Below are positions 7,755-16,803 of a stretch of 64,000 bases of DNA, piece after piece. Position 1 is the stretch's first letter. Every line of letters begins with the position of its first letter. The stretch covers positions 27,760 to 91,759 of the forward strand of contig DASYUT010000048.1 in NCBI GenBank assembly GCA_036000965.1. Direction: 5' to 3'. Under the pieces are notes generated by a model. That model was not told the origin of the DNA. It was given only the letters and a program-made list of their open reading frames with translations, and made no database searches. The DNA is from Actinomycetes bacterium (GTDB lineage: Bacteria; Actinomycetota; CALGFH01). A program made the position numbers and the translations under genes.

Positions 7755-9258
7755 GTGGAAGCCTACGCGTTGGAGACCTCAGGTGGGCCGTTCAGCGGGT
7801 CGTGTGACCGCTTCGAGACGGTGGTGTCTTGGCTGGACGGTGAGGAATCGGCGGGCCTGACGCACGCGGAGCTGGGGGAACGGCTCCAGGTCGAGGGCCG
7901 GGAGCTGTTCCGGCAGCTGCTGGGAGGACCATCTGGACCTGCGGGCGCAGCGGGAGCGCAGGCTGGACGGGGTGGTGGGCGCCGATGGCGTGGTGCGGGG
8001 CAGCGCCGAGGCGGGACACCAGCGCAGGCTGGCGACGGTGTTTGGTGCGGTGAGCGTCGAGCGGATCGCCTACCGTCGCCGCGGGTACGGCAACCTGCAC
8101 CCGGCCGATGGGGTGCTGAACCTGCCCACCGAGAAGCACTCCCATGGGCTTCGGCGGCTGGCGGCCGTCGAGAGCGCACGCGGCTCGTTCGACACCGCGG
8201 TCGAGGCGGTCCAGCGGGCCACGGGGCAGCGGCTGGGCAAGCGTGTGGTGCAGCAGCTCGCCGAACGGGCCGCCTGTGACTTCGACGACTTCTACGCCCA
8301 GCGGCCAAGGCACCTGAGCGCGGTCGGGAATGTGCTGGTGGGAAGCTGTGACGGCAAGGGCATCGTGATGCGGCCGGAGGGGCTGCGGGCCACGACGCGG
8401 AAGACAGCGGCCAAGACCACCCAGAAGCTGACCACGCGGTTGTCCAAAGGGGAGCAGCGCAACCGGAAGCGGATGGCCGAGGTCGGTGCCGTCTATGACT
8501 GCGCGCCGGCGCCTCGCGCCTCGGGTGACATCCTCGCCAGCGGCGACGATCAGCGCGCCGCAGGGCCGAAGGCGCGTTCGAAGTGGCTTGTGGCCAGTGT
8601 CGTCGCCGACGCCGCCTGGGTCATCGCGGCGGTGTTCGACGAGGCGGACCGGCGCGACCCCAACCACCACCGGACCTGGGTCGCCCTGGTCGACGGCAAC
8701 ACCCACCAGCTCGACCGCATCCGCGCCGAAGCCCAAGCGCGCGGGGTGCGCGTGACCGTCGTGGTCGACTTCGTCCACGTGCTGGAGTACCTGTGGCGGG
8801 CGGCCTGGTGCTGCTTTGACGAGGGCGACCCCCACGCCAAGCCGTGGGTGCGCACCCACGCGCTGCGGATCCTCCAAGGGCGCAGCAGCGACGTGGCCGG
8901 TGCGATCCGCCGCAAGGCCACCTGGGCCGGCCTTACCGCCGGCCAGCGCCGCAACGCCGACACCTGCGCCAACTACCTGACCAGCAAGCGGCCCTACCTG
9001 GACTACGCGACCGCGCTGGAATGCGGCTGGCCGATCGCCACCGGCGTTGTCATCGAGGGCGCCTGCCGGCACCTGGTCAACGACCGCATGGACCTCACCG
9101 GCGCACGCTGGGGGCTGCCCGGCGCGGAGGCGATCCTCAAGCTCCGGGCCCTACATGGCAACGGCGACTTGACCGAGTACTGGCGCTACCACCTCGCCCA
9201 AGAGAAACGACGAACACACCAAGCGCGCTACGCCAACGGCGTCATCCCCGCCGCGTGA
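7755..9258 (+). pseudogene. ISKra4-family transposase, interrupted by one frameshift
   Basis: The transposase begins at a GTG with AAGGAG five bases upstream and reads EAYALETSGGPFSG... through RFETVVSWLDGEESAGLTHAELGERL to RQLL. At about 7921-7924 the frame must skip one base; it then continues LDLRAQRERRLDGVVGADGV and the family core VGSCDGKGIVMRPEGLRAT, RKRMAEVGAVYDCAPAP, VIEGACRHLVNDRMDLTGARW. With the frame restored it is about 500 residues and looks complete, including catalytic acidic residues. The extra G sits in a CTGGGAGG run; it could be a mutation, a sequencing error, or programmed frameshifting. It supplies transposition for the surrounding inverted repeats. Confidence 0.82.
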
Positions 9259-9262
9259 CGAC

Positions 9263-9286
9263 TCCCTTCAACTGAGCCGCACCCAA
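9263..9286 (-). repeat. right terminal inverted repeat of the ISKra4-type element
   Basis: The 24 bp ending GAGCCGCACCCAA are the exact reverse complement of 7614-7637. They begin four bases after the transposase stop codon. Confidence 0.9.
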
Positions 9287-9321
9287 CGCACCCAATTGAA
9301 TGCGGTGATGCGGGACCCTGG

Positions 9322-10443
9322 TCAGCCAGACGGCTGCTGCGTGGCGGCTTCGGCGCCAGCGGTGGCGTGCTGATAGCTGGCGATGCGGTCGGCGAGGTAG
9401 GCGGCGTCGTCGTCGACGAAGCCGAGCAGGGCCGACCCGCGGGTGTGCTGCCAGGACAGGCCGAGGAAGTACAGGCCGGGCACGTTGGTGACACCACGCC
9501 GATGTTGGACGTGGCCGTCGTCCACCACGCCGGGGATGTGGATCCAGGCGTAGTCGGACCGGTAGCCGGTCGCCCAGACCACCACGCCGACATCCAGCGT
9601 GCTGCCATCGGCGAACCGGACGGTGCGCCCCTCGGCGTCGACCAGCCGCGGCCCAAACCTGACCCCTGCTCGCTTGAGCTTGCGCCGGTTGGTGCCGATC
9701 ACGAACTCCCCGCGGGCCTGCACCCGCCGGCCGAGCCGGGAGGCGGCCGTTACTCGCATGAGGCCGAGCCGGGTGAGCCACCAGAACAGGTCCTCGCCAC
9801 CCAGCCGCTGCGGCAGCATCGGATACTTGGCACCGACCGACAGGTCCACCTGGCGGGTGGCGGCCAGCTCCTCGGCGATCTGCATGCCGGAGTTGCCGCC
9901 GCCGACGACCAGCACCGGACCGTCGGGTAGAGCCTGCGGGCTGCGGTAGTCGGCGCTGTGGACCTGGGTCACCGAGGCGTCCAGCCGTCGGGCCGCTGGT
10001 GGGACGAAGGGGACCTGGAACGGCCCGGTCGCCACCACCACCTGGCGGGCGTGGTAGGTCTCGTCGGCGGTGCGGACTTCGAAGCCCTCCCCGAGCTGCC
10101 GGAGTCCGCTCACCTTGGCGTTGAGCCGGACCGGCAGGTCGGCGGCGTTCGCGTAGGCCTGCAGGTAGTCGGCGACCGGGTCTTTGGTCGGGTAGGTGTC
10201 GGCCGGGGCGGGGAATGCCATGCCCGGCAGGGCGTCGTACTGGGCTGGGGTGAACAGCTTCAGTGAATCCCAGCGCGAGCGCCAGGTGTGCCCCAGCTCG
10301 GGGCCGGCCTCCAGCACCACAAACCGCAGTCCCTGCCGTGCCAGGTGCCAGGCCATGGCCAGGCCGGTCTGGCTGCCGCCGACCACAACCACGTCCAGCA
10401 ACCGATCGCCTGGTGTGTCAGGGGAGTGCTGCGTGTTGCTCAT
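9322..10443 (-). CDS. FAD/NAD(P)-binding flavoprotein monooxygenase-like (CzcO/TrkA type)
   Basis: A 373-residue two-dinucleotide-domain flavoprotein. The FAD motif VVVVGGSQTGLAMAWHLARQG is at residues ~17-37 and the NAD(P)H motif VLVVGGGNSGMQIAEELA at ~168-185. HTWRSRWDSLKLFTPAQYDA and VVWATGYRSDYAWI follow the pattern of flavin-containing and Baeyer-Villiger-like monooxygenases of the CzcO group. The ATG at 10443 has GGAGGCGG upstream and overlaps the multicopper-oxidase stop as ATGA, so the two are translationally coupled. The name CzcO links it to metal resistance only by annotation habit; the substrate is unknown. It probably works with the oxidase in a metal or oxidative-stress response. 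Confidence 0.83.
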   Translation of the reverse strand: MSNTQHSPDTPGDRLLDVVVVGGSQTGLAMAWHLARQGLRFVVLEAGPELGHTWRSRWDSLKLFTPAQYDALPGMAFPAPADTYPTKDPVADYLQAYANAADLPVRLNAKVSGLRQLGEGFEVRTADETYHARQVVVATGPFQVPFVPPAARRLDASVTQVHSADYRSPQALPDGPVLVVGGGNSGMQIAEELAATRQVDLSVGAKYPMLPQRLGGEDLFWWLTRLGLMRVTAASRLGRRVQARGEFVIGTNRRKLKRAGVRFGPRLVDAEGRTVRFADGSTLDVGVVVWATGYRSDYAWIHIPGVVDDGHVQHRRGVTNVPGLYFLGLSWQHTRGSALLGFVDDDAAYLADRIASYQHATAGAEAATQQPSG

Positions 10444-12152
10444 GGTCGACCCGCCTCCGGGTCGCGGGCCACGGTGAAGCTGAACATCATGCCGCTTTGC
10501 ATGTGCTCGGCGATGTGGCAGTGCGCCATCCACAGGCCCGGGTTGCTGACATCGAACAGGATGTCGACGGTCTGCCCGGTCCGGACCAGCACCGTGTCCT
10601 TCCACACCAGCTTGGGCTCCACCACCCCATCCCGAGAAAGCACCAGAAAGCGGCCGGCTCCGTGGAGATGGAAGGGATGGTGCATGGGATGATCGGAGTC
10701 CATCTCGTTGACCAACCGGATCTTCACCCGATCCCCGACCGTAAACCGCCAGTCGATCGCGGCGCTGTCGGCACCGGCGGTCCGATCGACGAACTTCCAG
10801 CGCATGTTGGCGGCGGTAGTCCGCCGGTTGACCTCCACCATGTCGTCTTCCCACTCGATGCCATCAGCCGCGCCATGGCCGTGGCCCTCGCCGTGCCCGC
10901 GGCCCTCAGCGTGGTGGTCGTGGGGGCCGTGTCCGGTGTCATGCTCCACCGCAGCGGGGTGGCCGGCCGCCGGCTGGGTGACGACCTGGGCCGCGAGCAG
11001 CTTCATGCCGCACTTGGGACATCGGCCTTGCTCCTCGCTGGTGACCTCCGGGTGCATCGGACAGGCGTACACCACCGAGCCTCCGCCGTCCTGCGGGGCG
11101 CCGAGATCATCCATCTCGGCGACCAGCGCCAGGGTCTTGTCCGGCGGGGCTGCCAAGTACGCATCGAGACGTTCCCGCTCGGCCTCCAGCTCCGGCGCGC
11201 TGCGCAGCACCTCAAACTGGTCGGCCAGCGACGGCGCCGCCCGCTCCTCGCCCACCGTGATCGACGCCATCGGGTAGACCCGGTCGGGAGTGTGGTGCTC
11301 CAGGGTCAGCTGCCCCGGCTGCTCGATCAGCACGTCGACCACGGCCCGCTCCGAGGGTGCCAGCAGCACCTCGGTGACGAACTCCTGGTGCTCGTAGCGG
11401 CCGCTGTCGCCGCCGACCAGCTTCATGCGAGCACCCGGCAGCGCCACGTTGAACACCCGGGTGTTGGCGGTGTTGGTCAGCCACAGCCGCACCACCTCAC
11501 CGGCCATGGCGGTGAGCTGGAGGTCGGGCTGGCCGCTGGTCAGCAGCAGGTTGCCGAACCGGCCCATCGCCGTGTGGGTGGTCTCCGAGGGGCTGAACGG
11601 CGCGACCTTGCCGTCCTCGAGCAGCAGGTCGTCCAGGGTGAGGACGACCTCGCGGTTGGCCGGCGGCCAGTAGTCGGGCTCGGCGGGGACCACGAGGATG
11701 TTGCCGTACAGGCCCAGCTCCTGGGTGTAGTCCTCGCGGATGTGGGGGTGGTACCAGTACAGGCCCGGGTCGGGGAACCGGATGCGGTAGGTGAACTCCC
11801 CGCCGACCGGGATCGGCGTCTGGGTCTCGTGCGGCACGCCGTCGTAGCGGTTTTCCAGGCGCAGCCCGTGCCAGTGGACGGTCGCCTCCAGGTCGCCCTG
11901 GTTGGTGACGTTGACAATCACCTCGGAGCCCTGTTGGACCTTGATGGTGGGGCCGGGGATGGAGCTGTTGTAGCCCAGCATCCGCACGGTCGTGTCGCCA
12001 AGGCGCTTGGCGACCGGACCGATCCGCAGGTCGAACGTGTCGCCGTCGGCCAGCTCCAGCAGCGCCGGCCGGGTGGCCTCCGGTAGCCCGGAGGGGTCGG
12101 TCGGGAACGACTCGCTCGGCATCGGCCTGTCAGGTCGAGGGTGCTGTTGCAT
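10440..12152 (-). CDS. multicopper oxidase with internal heavy-metal-binding domain
   Basis: A 570-residue copper oxidase. All four copper-ligand motifs are present: HWHG (93-96), WYHPH (133-137), HPFHLHG (492-498) and HCHIAEHMQSGM (544-555), so T1, T2 and T3 sites should form. Between the second and third cupredoxin domains lies a cysteine module YACPMHPEV...CPKCGMKL (362-385), the heavy-metal-binding domain usually found at the N-terminus of copper ATPases, followed by a histidine-rich linker (398-428). No signal peptide or twin-arginine motif is seen, so it may be cytosolic. I preferred the ATG at 12152 over a GTG at 12158 because of the GAGGGAG site. Likely role: copper (cuprous) oxidation and detoxification. 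Confidence 0.88.
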   Translation of the reverse strand: MQQHPRPDRPMPSESFPTDPSGLPEATRPALLELADGDTFDLRIGPVAKRLGDTTVRMLGYNSSIPGPTIKVQQGSEVIVNVTNQGDLEATVHWHGLRLENRYDGVPHETQTPIPVGGEFTYRIRFPDPGLYWYHPHIREDYTQELGLYGNILVVPAEPDYWPPANREVVLTLDDLLLEDGKVAPFSPSETTHTAMGRFGNLLLTSGQPDLQLTAMAGEVVRLWLTNTANTRVFNVALPGARMKLVGGDSGRYEHQEFVTEVLLAPSERAVVDVLIEQPGQLTLEHHTPDRVYPMASITVGEERAAPSLADQFEVLRSAPELEAERERLDAYLAAPPDKTLALVAEMDDLGAPQDGGGSVVYACPMHPEVTSEEQGRCPKCGMKLLAAQVVTQPAAGHPAAVEHDTGHGPHDHHAEGRGHGEGHGHGAADGIEWEDDMVEVNRRTTAANMRWKFVDRTAGADSAAIDWRFTVGDRVKIRLVNEMDSDHPMHHPFHLHGAGRFLVLSRDGVVEPKLVWKDTVLVRTGQTVDILFDVSNPGLWMAHCHIAEHMQSGMMFSFTVARDPEAGRP

Positions 12153-12298
12153 GATCACTCCCTCTCGGTCGCGCTGGGACCCGACGCCTCGCCCAGAATC
12201 TCAGCGCCCGAATGGTCCGTGCCGTCTACGACTGAACTACCACCGGTCTACCGGCCAGGCAAGAAAAGCAAGCGTTCTGGAGCGCTGACCTTGGGCGT

Positions 12299-12330
12299 TG
12301 GTGCGCGCCGCGAGGATTCGAACCCCCAAC
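12299..12330 (-). pseudogene. possible tRNA 3'-end remnant
   Basis: On the minus strand GGTTGGGGGTTCGAATCCTC resembles a tRNA T-arm and is followed by GCGGCGCGCACCA, a CCA-ended tail; an adjacent GC-rich hairpin (CCGCC-TCT-GGCGG) could be the variable arm of a class II tRNA such as tRNA-Leu. The T-stem pairs imperfectly and no 5' half is present, so this is at best a decayed fragment. The surrounding 12153-12447 holds no recognisable gene. Confidence 0.3.
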
Positions 12331-12447
12331 CGCCAGAGGCGGAGACGGATGGTTGAGCACCGAGCGCTGTGGACCCACAGGTCGCGCAGGTGCCGGGCGA
12401 GCGTCGGCCCGCAATACCCTGCGGTGAGCGCCAGCCTGCCCGTAACC

Positions 12448-13446
12448 CTACTGGCGGCCCTCGACGCGGATTTCGTCACCGACCTGGACCTCCCGGAAGC
12501 CCGCACCGAACGCCGCCGCGAACCGGCTCATGGTGTGGGGCGTGCTGTCGTGCCCGCTCACCGCCACCAGCGACACCCCAGCCGCACGCAGCCGCGTCAC
12601 CGCAACATCAATGTCGGGCTCCGACAACGGTCGCCATGGTGGTCGCGGCGACCCGGTCAGTGCCTGCGGCAGATGCCTCGGCCAAGGACGCACCGGCAGG
12701 TGTAGTCCACCGATGACGCCGTGCAGCGAGACGTCAAGCACCTCCTGCGCCACGTTGAGCATCGCTGCCGCACCGGGATGCCCGCAGCCCGACACCAGGA
12801 CCAGCCCCACGCCGCGGACGTTGACGACCAGCGCCTGCTCCAGCACGGGCGCGCCGTCCCAAAACAGCGCGGCCGGAAGCGGCGGGAGCAACGCGATGCC
12901 AGGCGCGAGCACCGTCGCTCGGGTCGTCACCCGCACCTCAGCGGAGGGGTGCTGCAGGTGCACGGGGGCGTAGGCAAGCAGGCCTGGTGGCTCGATCGGG
13001 TCGCCGGAGAACGCAAAGGAGCCTGCCCGCCGGGCCCGGACCCCACCGACGTGATCGTCATGCTGGTGCGACAACACGACCGCCGGCACCTGGGCGAGGT
13101 CCACGCCCAGCGCCTCAGCGTTGTCGACCAGGGCGGAGCGGGAGCGGCCAAACAGGTTCAGGCCGGTGTCGAAGAGCAGCACCTCCCTGCCGGCGCGCAC
13201 CAGGTAGGAGACGCCAGGCTCGCCCCGCAGTCCGGGCCGCTGCACACGCCGGTCGACCAGTGGCAACACGCTCAGCGCGTCAACGGTGCCGATGTCGCCC
13301 AGCCGTTGGTAGGTGGTGTCCGCAAGCCGGCGCTGTACTTCCGCGACCACCCGCGAATGCTGCACCGCCGCCTGGGCGGTAGCGGCCGCGCCCGCCGCGA
13401 CCAGGCCCGCGGCGACCGCACCCGATACGACCCTAAGACCTGGCAT
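12448..13446 (-). CDS. membrane-anchored MBL-fold metallo-hydrolase (COG1237-like)
   Basis: A 332-residue metallo-beta-lactamase-fold hydrolase. An N-terminal hydrophobic alanine-rich segment (residues ~6-27) should anchor or export it. The metal motif SHQHDDHVGG is at 125-134 (H126, H128, D130, H131), with GCGHPG near 220 and GGLHL further on as later ligands. The architecture fits COG1237 hydrolases, related to dihydropterin phosphate synthase-like proteins. The start is ATG 13446 or GTG 13449; neither has a strong ribosome-binding site. Downstream on the same strand is a multicopper oxidase; upstream is a frameshifted membrane gene. Substrate unknown. Confidence 0.75.
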   Translation of the reverse strand: MPGLRVVSGAVAAGLVAAGAAATAQAAVQHSRVVAEVQRRLADTTYQRLGDIGTVDALSVLPLVDRRVQRPGLRGEPGVSYLVRAGREVLLFDTGLNLFGRSRSALVDNAEALGVDLAQVPAVVLSHQHDDHVGGVRARRAGSFAFSGDPIEPPGLLAYAPVHLQHPSAEVRVTTRATVLAPGIALLPPLPAALFWDGAPVLEQALVVNVRGVGLVLVSGCGHPGAAAMLNVAQEVLDVSLHGVIGGLHLPVRPWPRHLPQALTGSPRPPWRPLSEPDIDVAVTRLRAAGVSLVAVSGHDSTPHTMSRFAAAFGAGFREVQVGDEIRVEGRQ

Positions 13447-13479
13447 CACCCGACGGTAACACCGCGATCCATCCCCCGC

Positions 13480-14123
13480 TCATTCAGCGTCAAGATGACC
13501 CCGCTCGACCTGAGGCTGCGGTGCGAGGTAGGTGGCTCGCTGGTGCTCATAGAGCAGGTGCAGCCCGAACAGGACCACGGCGGCGGTGATGCCGACCGGC
13601 AGCGCGGCGCTGGCCGCCAGGTGACCGACCTTGGCGGCCAGCAGCGCCAAGCCGACACCGCCCACGATGCTGTTGATCGTGGCGATGACGCTGGCCCCGG
13701 TGAACAGCATCGTCGCTGGCCAGGCCCGCAGCCCGACCGTCGCCATTGCAGCCGAGAACCGCTCATCCTCCTCAGCTGGGCCGAAGAACTGGTCGGCCTC
13801 GGGCACCAGGGTGCGGTAGAAGCCGCGGATCCGCTGCATCTGCCGCAACAACACCAGGTTCTCCAGGGTGTTGCGCAGCAGGGCAAAGAAGGTGAACTCA
13901 CCAAGGAGAAACACCGCCGGCAGCACGGCGGCGACAAACGGGTCCAGGCGGGTGGCGACCTGGGCCAGAAACCCAAGGCGATCAGCGTGCTCGACACGGT
14001 CCCCATGTAGACGGTGGCGCGCCCGCTCATCTCGCCGATGTTGGCGCTGCGGGCGGCCTGGAGCACGAACTGTTCGGTGGTCAGGGCACTGATGAACGCC
14101 TGCTCGCGTGCTTGCTGCTCCAT
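13480..14123 (-). pseudogene. multi-pass membrane protein with a frameshift
   Basis: Reading begins MEQQAREQAFISALTTEQFV, continues to TVYMGTVSSTLIALGF, loses one base near 13970, and resumes LAQVATRLDPFVAAVLPAVFLLGEFTFFALLR. Four or so hydrophobic helices follow (LFTGASVIATINSIVGGVGLALL; LPVGITAAVVLFGLHLLYEH). The last part is charged. I do not recognise a named family. With one base restored it would be a protein of about 214 residues; the break may be real or a sequence error. It ends about 34 bp before the MBL-fold gene on the same strand, so the two may form a unit. Confidence 0.6.
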
Positions 14124-14280
14124 CCTGCTGCTCCCGTGGCTTGGAGGGACCCGCTGGGTGATCGCGGGTGGGTTCAGTATCTAGCCGACCTGGCGGTGGC
14201 GAAGCGAGCTGCTCCGTCGGGCATCCAGGATCGGGATGACAAGGCTGCCCGCGGTGAGAACCACTCGGTACCACCCGTCG

Positions 14281-14411
14281 ACGACGCTTGCGCAAATTCC
14301 GTCGCCATCGGGACCCTGCGTCTCCGCGGCGCTCGCAACATCGCCGCCGTACGCCGCAACGCCCGCGACGTCACCCGGCCCCTGGCCCTCCTCGGCGTCA
14401 CAAGCCCATGA
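14281..14411 (+). mobile_element. transposase C-terminal scrap (ISAs1-like)
   Basis: The plus strand reads NSVAIGTLRLRGARNIAAVRR and then NARDVTRPLALLGVTSP before TGA. This resembles the conserved tail of ISAs1-type transposases (RNLAIGALRL..G..NIAAA.R....RPL.LLG). Nothing upstream continues the protein. Its end overlaps the end of a degraded response-regulator gene on the other strand. Confidence 0.45.
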
Positions 14412-14825
14412 ACCAGACATTCCGGCACGTTGCCGAGACCCTGTCGGTGATCCAGAGCTGATGCGCGATGCCGGCGCTTGAGCGCGGGTGGGCCATGAGC
14501 GAGAGCGCCTCGCGCTCGCGAGGCGAAAGGACGTCGAGCGGGTCTTCGACGCAGCTGGCGGCGGCGAGCGTCTGGACGAGCACGGGATCGACGACCGAGC
14601 GGATCACGCGGGGGCATCGAGACCTTCGCTCGTATGCGTGGGCGGCATCCTTATGTCGATGATCGCGAGCTTGGGTCGATGCTCGCGAACGAGCGAGATG
14701 AGCTCAGAGGAGTTGTCGGACTGGCCCACGACCTCCAAGCCGGAGCGCTCGAGCAGGCCCGCCAGGCCCTCGCGCAGGAGGACGTCGTCGTCCGCCAGCA
14801 CCACCCGCGTTCGGCTCGTCGGCAC
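14398..14825 (-). pseudogene. NarL/FixJ-type response regulator, internally deleted
   Basis: The N-terminal receiver begins TSRTRVVLADDDVLLREGLAG (acidic DDD pocket) and reaches LAIIDIRMPPTHTSEGLDAPA with the phospho-acceptor aspartate in IIDIRMPP, then stops. The C-terminal LuxR helix-turn-helix resumes in another frame (DVLSPREREALSLMAHPRSS, then IAHQLWITDRVS) and is itself degenerate. The second half of the receiver and the linker, roughly 80 residues, are missing. The likely original start is the GTG at 14825. A matching sensor-kinase scrap is divergent at 14836, so a whole two-component pair has decayed. Confidence 0.65.
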
Positions 14826-14835
14826 ACCGGCGATT

Positions 14836-15000
14836 ATGGGGTACCTTGACGCGATGGGCATGTCCGGCCAGCTCGAGCAGCCGCGCGCGAAGGATCGCGG
14901 TGAGCTGGCGCGGCTTGCGGAGGAGCAGGCGGCGCTCCGGCGGGTGGCGACCCTGGTGGCGGAGGGGGCGCCACCGGCCGAGGTGTTCGAAGCCACGGGT
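14836..15000 (+). pseudogene. sensor histidine kinase, N-terminal scrap
   Basis: From ATG 14836 the frame reads QPRAKDRGELARLAEEQAAL, then RRVATLVAEGAPPAEVFEA, the typical lead-in helix of GAF-domain sensor histidine kinases. After about 55 residues similarity ends; no GAF, histidine-box or ATPase domain follows. It is divergent from the broken response regulator at 14398-14825, its probable former partner. Confidence 0.55.
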
Positions 15001-15401
15001 CGGGCGTTCCGCCCGACGCGCAGCGTCCCCGGCGGGCGAGGGCGCTACCGCGCCGCCCCGAGGCAGCGGCTGCCGTCCAGGATGCCAATGACCCCGGCGG
15101 CGGGCCGGGGCCATGGTGGGACCAGGCGGCGGCTAACTACACCGCTACAGAAGTATGGCAACGTAAGGTCTGGGCTCGCCAAAGGATGGTTTCTGCGGTG
15201 AGGAAGCCGGTGCGCCTGAACAGCGTCCCAACCAGGACAGCTCGACATGGTCCCACGAGGCGTCCGCCCATGCGATTTCCGCGGTGACCGTTCATGACCG
15301 CCGTCCCGCTCCGGTGTCGTAGACGCGCCATCCCAGATGCTGTGCTCACTGACGGAGTCGCCCGACACCGTGGTCCTGGGGCGGTGCCAGCGACTGCGTA
15401 C
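15001..15401. other. 400 bp without a recognisable gene
   Basis: No domain or repeat is apparent. The segment lies between the end of the sensor-kinase scrap and the end of the SDR gene and is probably deletion scar or decayed sequence. Confidence 0.45.
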
Positions 15402-16217
15402 TCAGATCGAGGGGATGGCACCGCCATCAACCGGGATCATCGCGCCCGTAATGAAGGACGCGGCAGGGGAGAGCAGGAACGCAGCAACTCGTCCGAACTC
15501 CTCGGGCTCGCCGTACCTGCGCAGCGGGATGTGCTCAGACTGGCGGGCACGCACCTCATCAGGGTCGCCGCTGAGGGCATCAAGTTCACGGACCCTGTCG
15601 GTGGCGATCCTGACGGGCAGCAGCCCGTTGATCCGGATCCCGGCCGGGCCGAGTTCGCCGGCGAGCGTCTTCACCACGCCGGCGAGGCCTGGGAATAGCC
15701 CATTGGATATGGCGAGTTCCGCGAGCGGCACGCGCACCGACGAGGCCAGCACGAAGACGAGGGAGCCGCCCGTCCCGGTGACGGAGCCGGTCACGGTACC
15801 GCCCTCGCTTACGCCGCCCAGATCTGCCGCGAGAACCCGCGCCAGCCGGACGCCACCGAGGAAGACGCTTTCGAACGCGAGCCGCCACGCTTCGTCCGTC
15901 GTGGTCGCGACGGTCCCTGTTGGCGTTCCACCCACGCTGATCAGCGCACCATCCAGGCGGCCAAAACGGTCCTTGGCGGCCGCGATCAGCCGGCCTGGGG
16001 TGGCGGGATCGGCGTTATCGGCGGCGACCCAGGTGGCGGTGTCAGCCGCGGCGGCGTTTTGCGCGAGGCGGGCCGCGGCCGCAGAGGCCGAAGCCTCGTG
16101 GGGCGCGCTGAGCACGACGCGGGCACCGTCTGCGATGAGTGCCTGGGCCGCGGCGAACCCAAGACCGCGGCTGCCGCCGGTCACGAGGTAGACCCTGTCG
16201 CGCAATCCGAGATCCAT
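15402..16217 (-). CDS. SDR-family oxidoreductase lacking the usual catalytic tyrosine
   Basis: A 271-residue short-chain dehydrogenase/reductase. The NAD(P)-binding [23 protein letters not shown] is at residues ~13-35, the NAG-like position near 90 reads SVGG, and [11 protein letters not shown] closes the C-terminus. The catalytic serines are present (LASSVR), but where YxxxK is expected the sequence is [13 protein letters not shown]: the lysine is kept and the tyrosine is not. A subgroup of SDRs shares this SN...PG..G.VK pattern; its chemistry is unclear. The ATG at 16217 gives the standard N-terminus. No neighbour suggests a pathway. Confidence 0.82.
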   Translation of the reverse strand: MDLGLRDRVYLVTGGSRGLGFAAAQALIADGARVVLSAPHEASASAAAARLAQNAAAADTATWVAADNADPATPGRLIAAAKDRFGRLDGALISVGGTPTGTVATTTDEAWRLAFESVFLGGVRLARVLAADLGGVSEGGTVTGSVTGTGGSLVFVLASSVRVPLAELAISNGLFPGLAGVVKTLAGELGPAGIRINGLLPVRIATDRVRELDALSGDPDEVRARQSEHIPLRRYGEPEEFGRVAAFLLSPAASFITGAMIPVDGGAIPSI

Positions 16218-16288
16218 GCGGCCATTCTGCCCTGGCGGGCGGGGCGAGCGCAGCCGGAGATCCGCCGTTGCCAGTTCCGTCACCGATT

Positions 16289-16316
16289 GTTACGAGGACA
16301 GGCCACGAACCGTAAC
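16289..16316. promoter_or_regulatory. inverted repeat upstream of the SDR gene
   Basis: GTTACG and CGTAAC are exact complements separated by 16 bases, 72 bp upstream of the SDR start. The arrangement suits a dimeric repressor site, but no regulator gene lies nearby. Confidence 0.35.
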
Positions 16317-16803
16317 GGGGTGGGGCCATCTCGAGCCGTCTTGGTGGGGCCAAACGAACGAACCTGACAGAACCAAGACTCTACGCGGATACGTGATCGA
16401 ACTTATGCACCAGAGCACTGATGTGGAGCGGCTTGTCAAGGGAACTGTTTTGCCTGGTAGATGGCATGGTTTTGGTGCAGGTGAGAACAGCGCTCGTCGC
16501 GCGTGGTTCCGGGTGGCATGTTCATCAGCGAGGTGGAAGCGCCCGTCCTGGATCGGGGGTGGGCGGGCTCTCTGGTCGGCACGCCGCGCCGGGGCATGGT
16601 GGATCGGCGGACCGCCACCCTGCTGGACGCGGGTCGAAACCGCAGGTCGGCTCCTCGCAGGAAGGTGCCCCTTGACGAAACGCGCTCCGGCATGGCCGTC
16701 GCATAGTGCTCACGGGGATCGGTCCTGCAGCGGCGGCGTCCCGGCGCGGCGTGCAGCTACCGGGCACCTGGCGCCGAGCAAGGTGCCCGCTGGTCTGGTC
16801 ATG
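16317..16803. other. about 490 bp without a recognisable gene
   Basis: Both strands lack a family I can name. The right part should contain the downstream end of the IS110 element, but IS110 elements lack inverted repeats and I cannot place the border. Confidence 0.4.

Larger units (their letters stand above)
7614..9286 (+). mobile_element. ISKra4-type insertion sequence
   Basis: A complete-looking 1673-bp element. It begins TTGGGTGCGGCTCAGTTGAA and ends with the exact reverse complement; the 24-bp inverted repeats at 7614-7637 and 9263-9286 match perfectly. It encodes one transposase in two frames. I see no target-site duplication: left flank ATTATGAG, right flank CGCACCCA. The left end cuts a tRNA at its anticodon arm and the right flank does not contain the other half, so an adjacent deletion has probably occurred. 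Confidence 0.88.

Noticed and set aside
7606..9300. Target-site duplication of the ISKra4-type element
   Set aside because: The flanks ATTATGAG and CGCACCCA do not match; CGCACCCAA to the right repeats part of the inverted repeat only.
12141..12356. Small plus-strand protein ending REDSNPQPPEAETDG
   Set aside because: This is again the typical translation of tRNA-like sequence; no domain precedes it.
12299..12380. Intact tRNA-Leu
   Set aside because: The T-stem pairs poorly and there is no matching 5' acceptor strand or D-arm; it is kept only as a low-confidence remnant.
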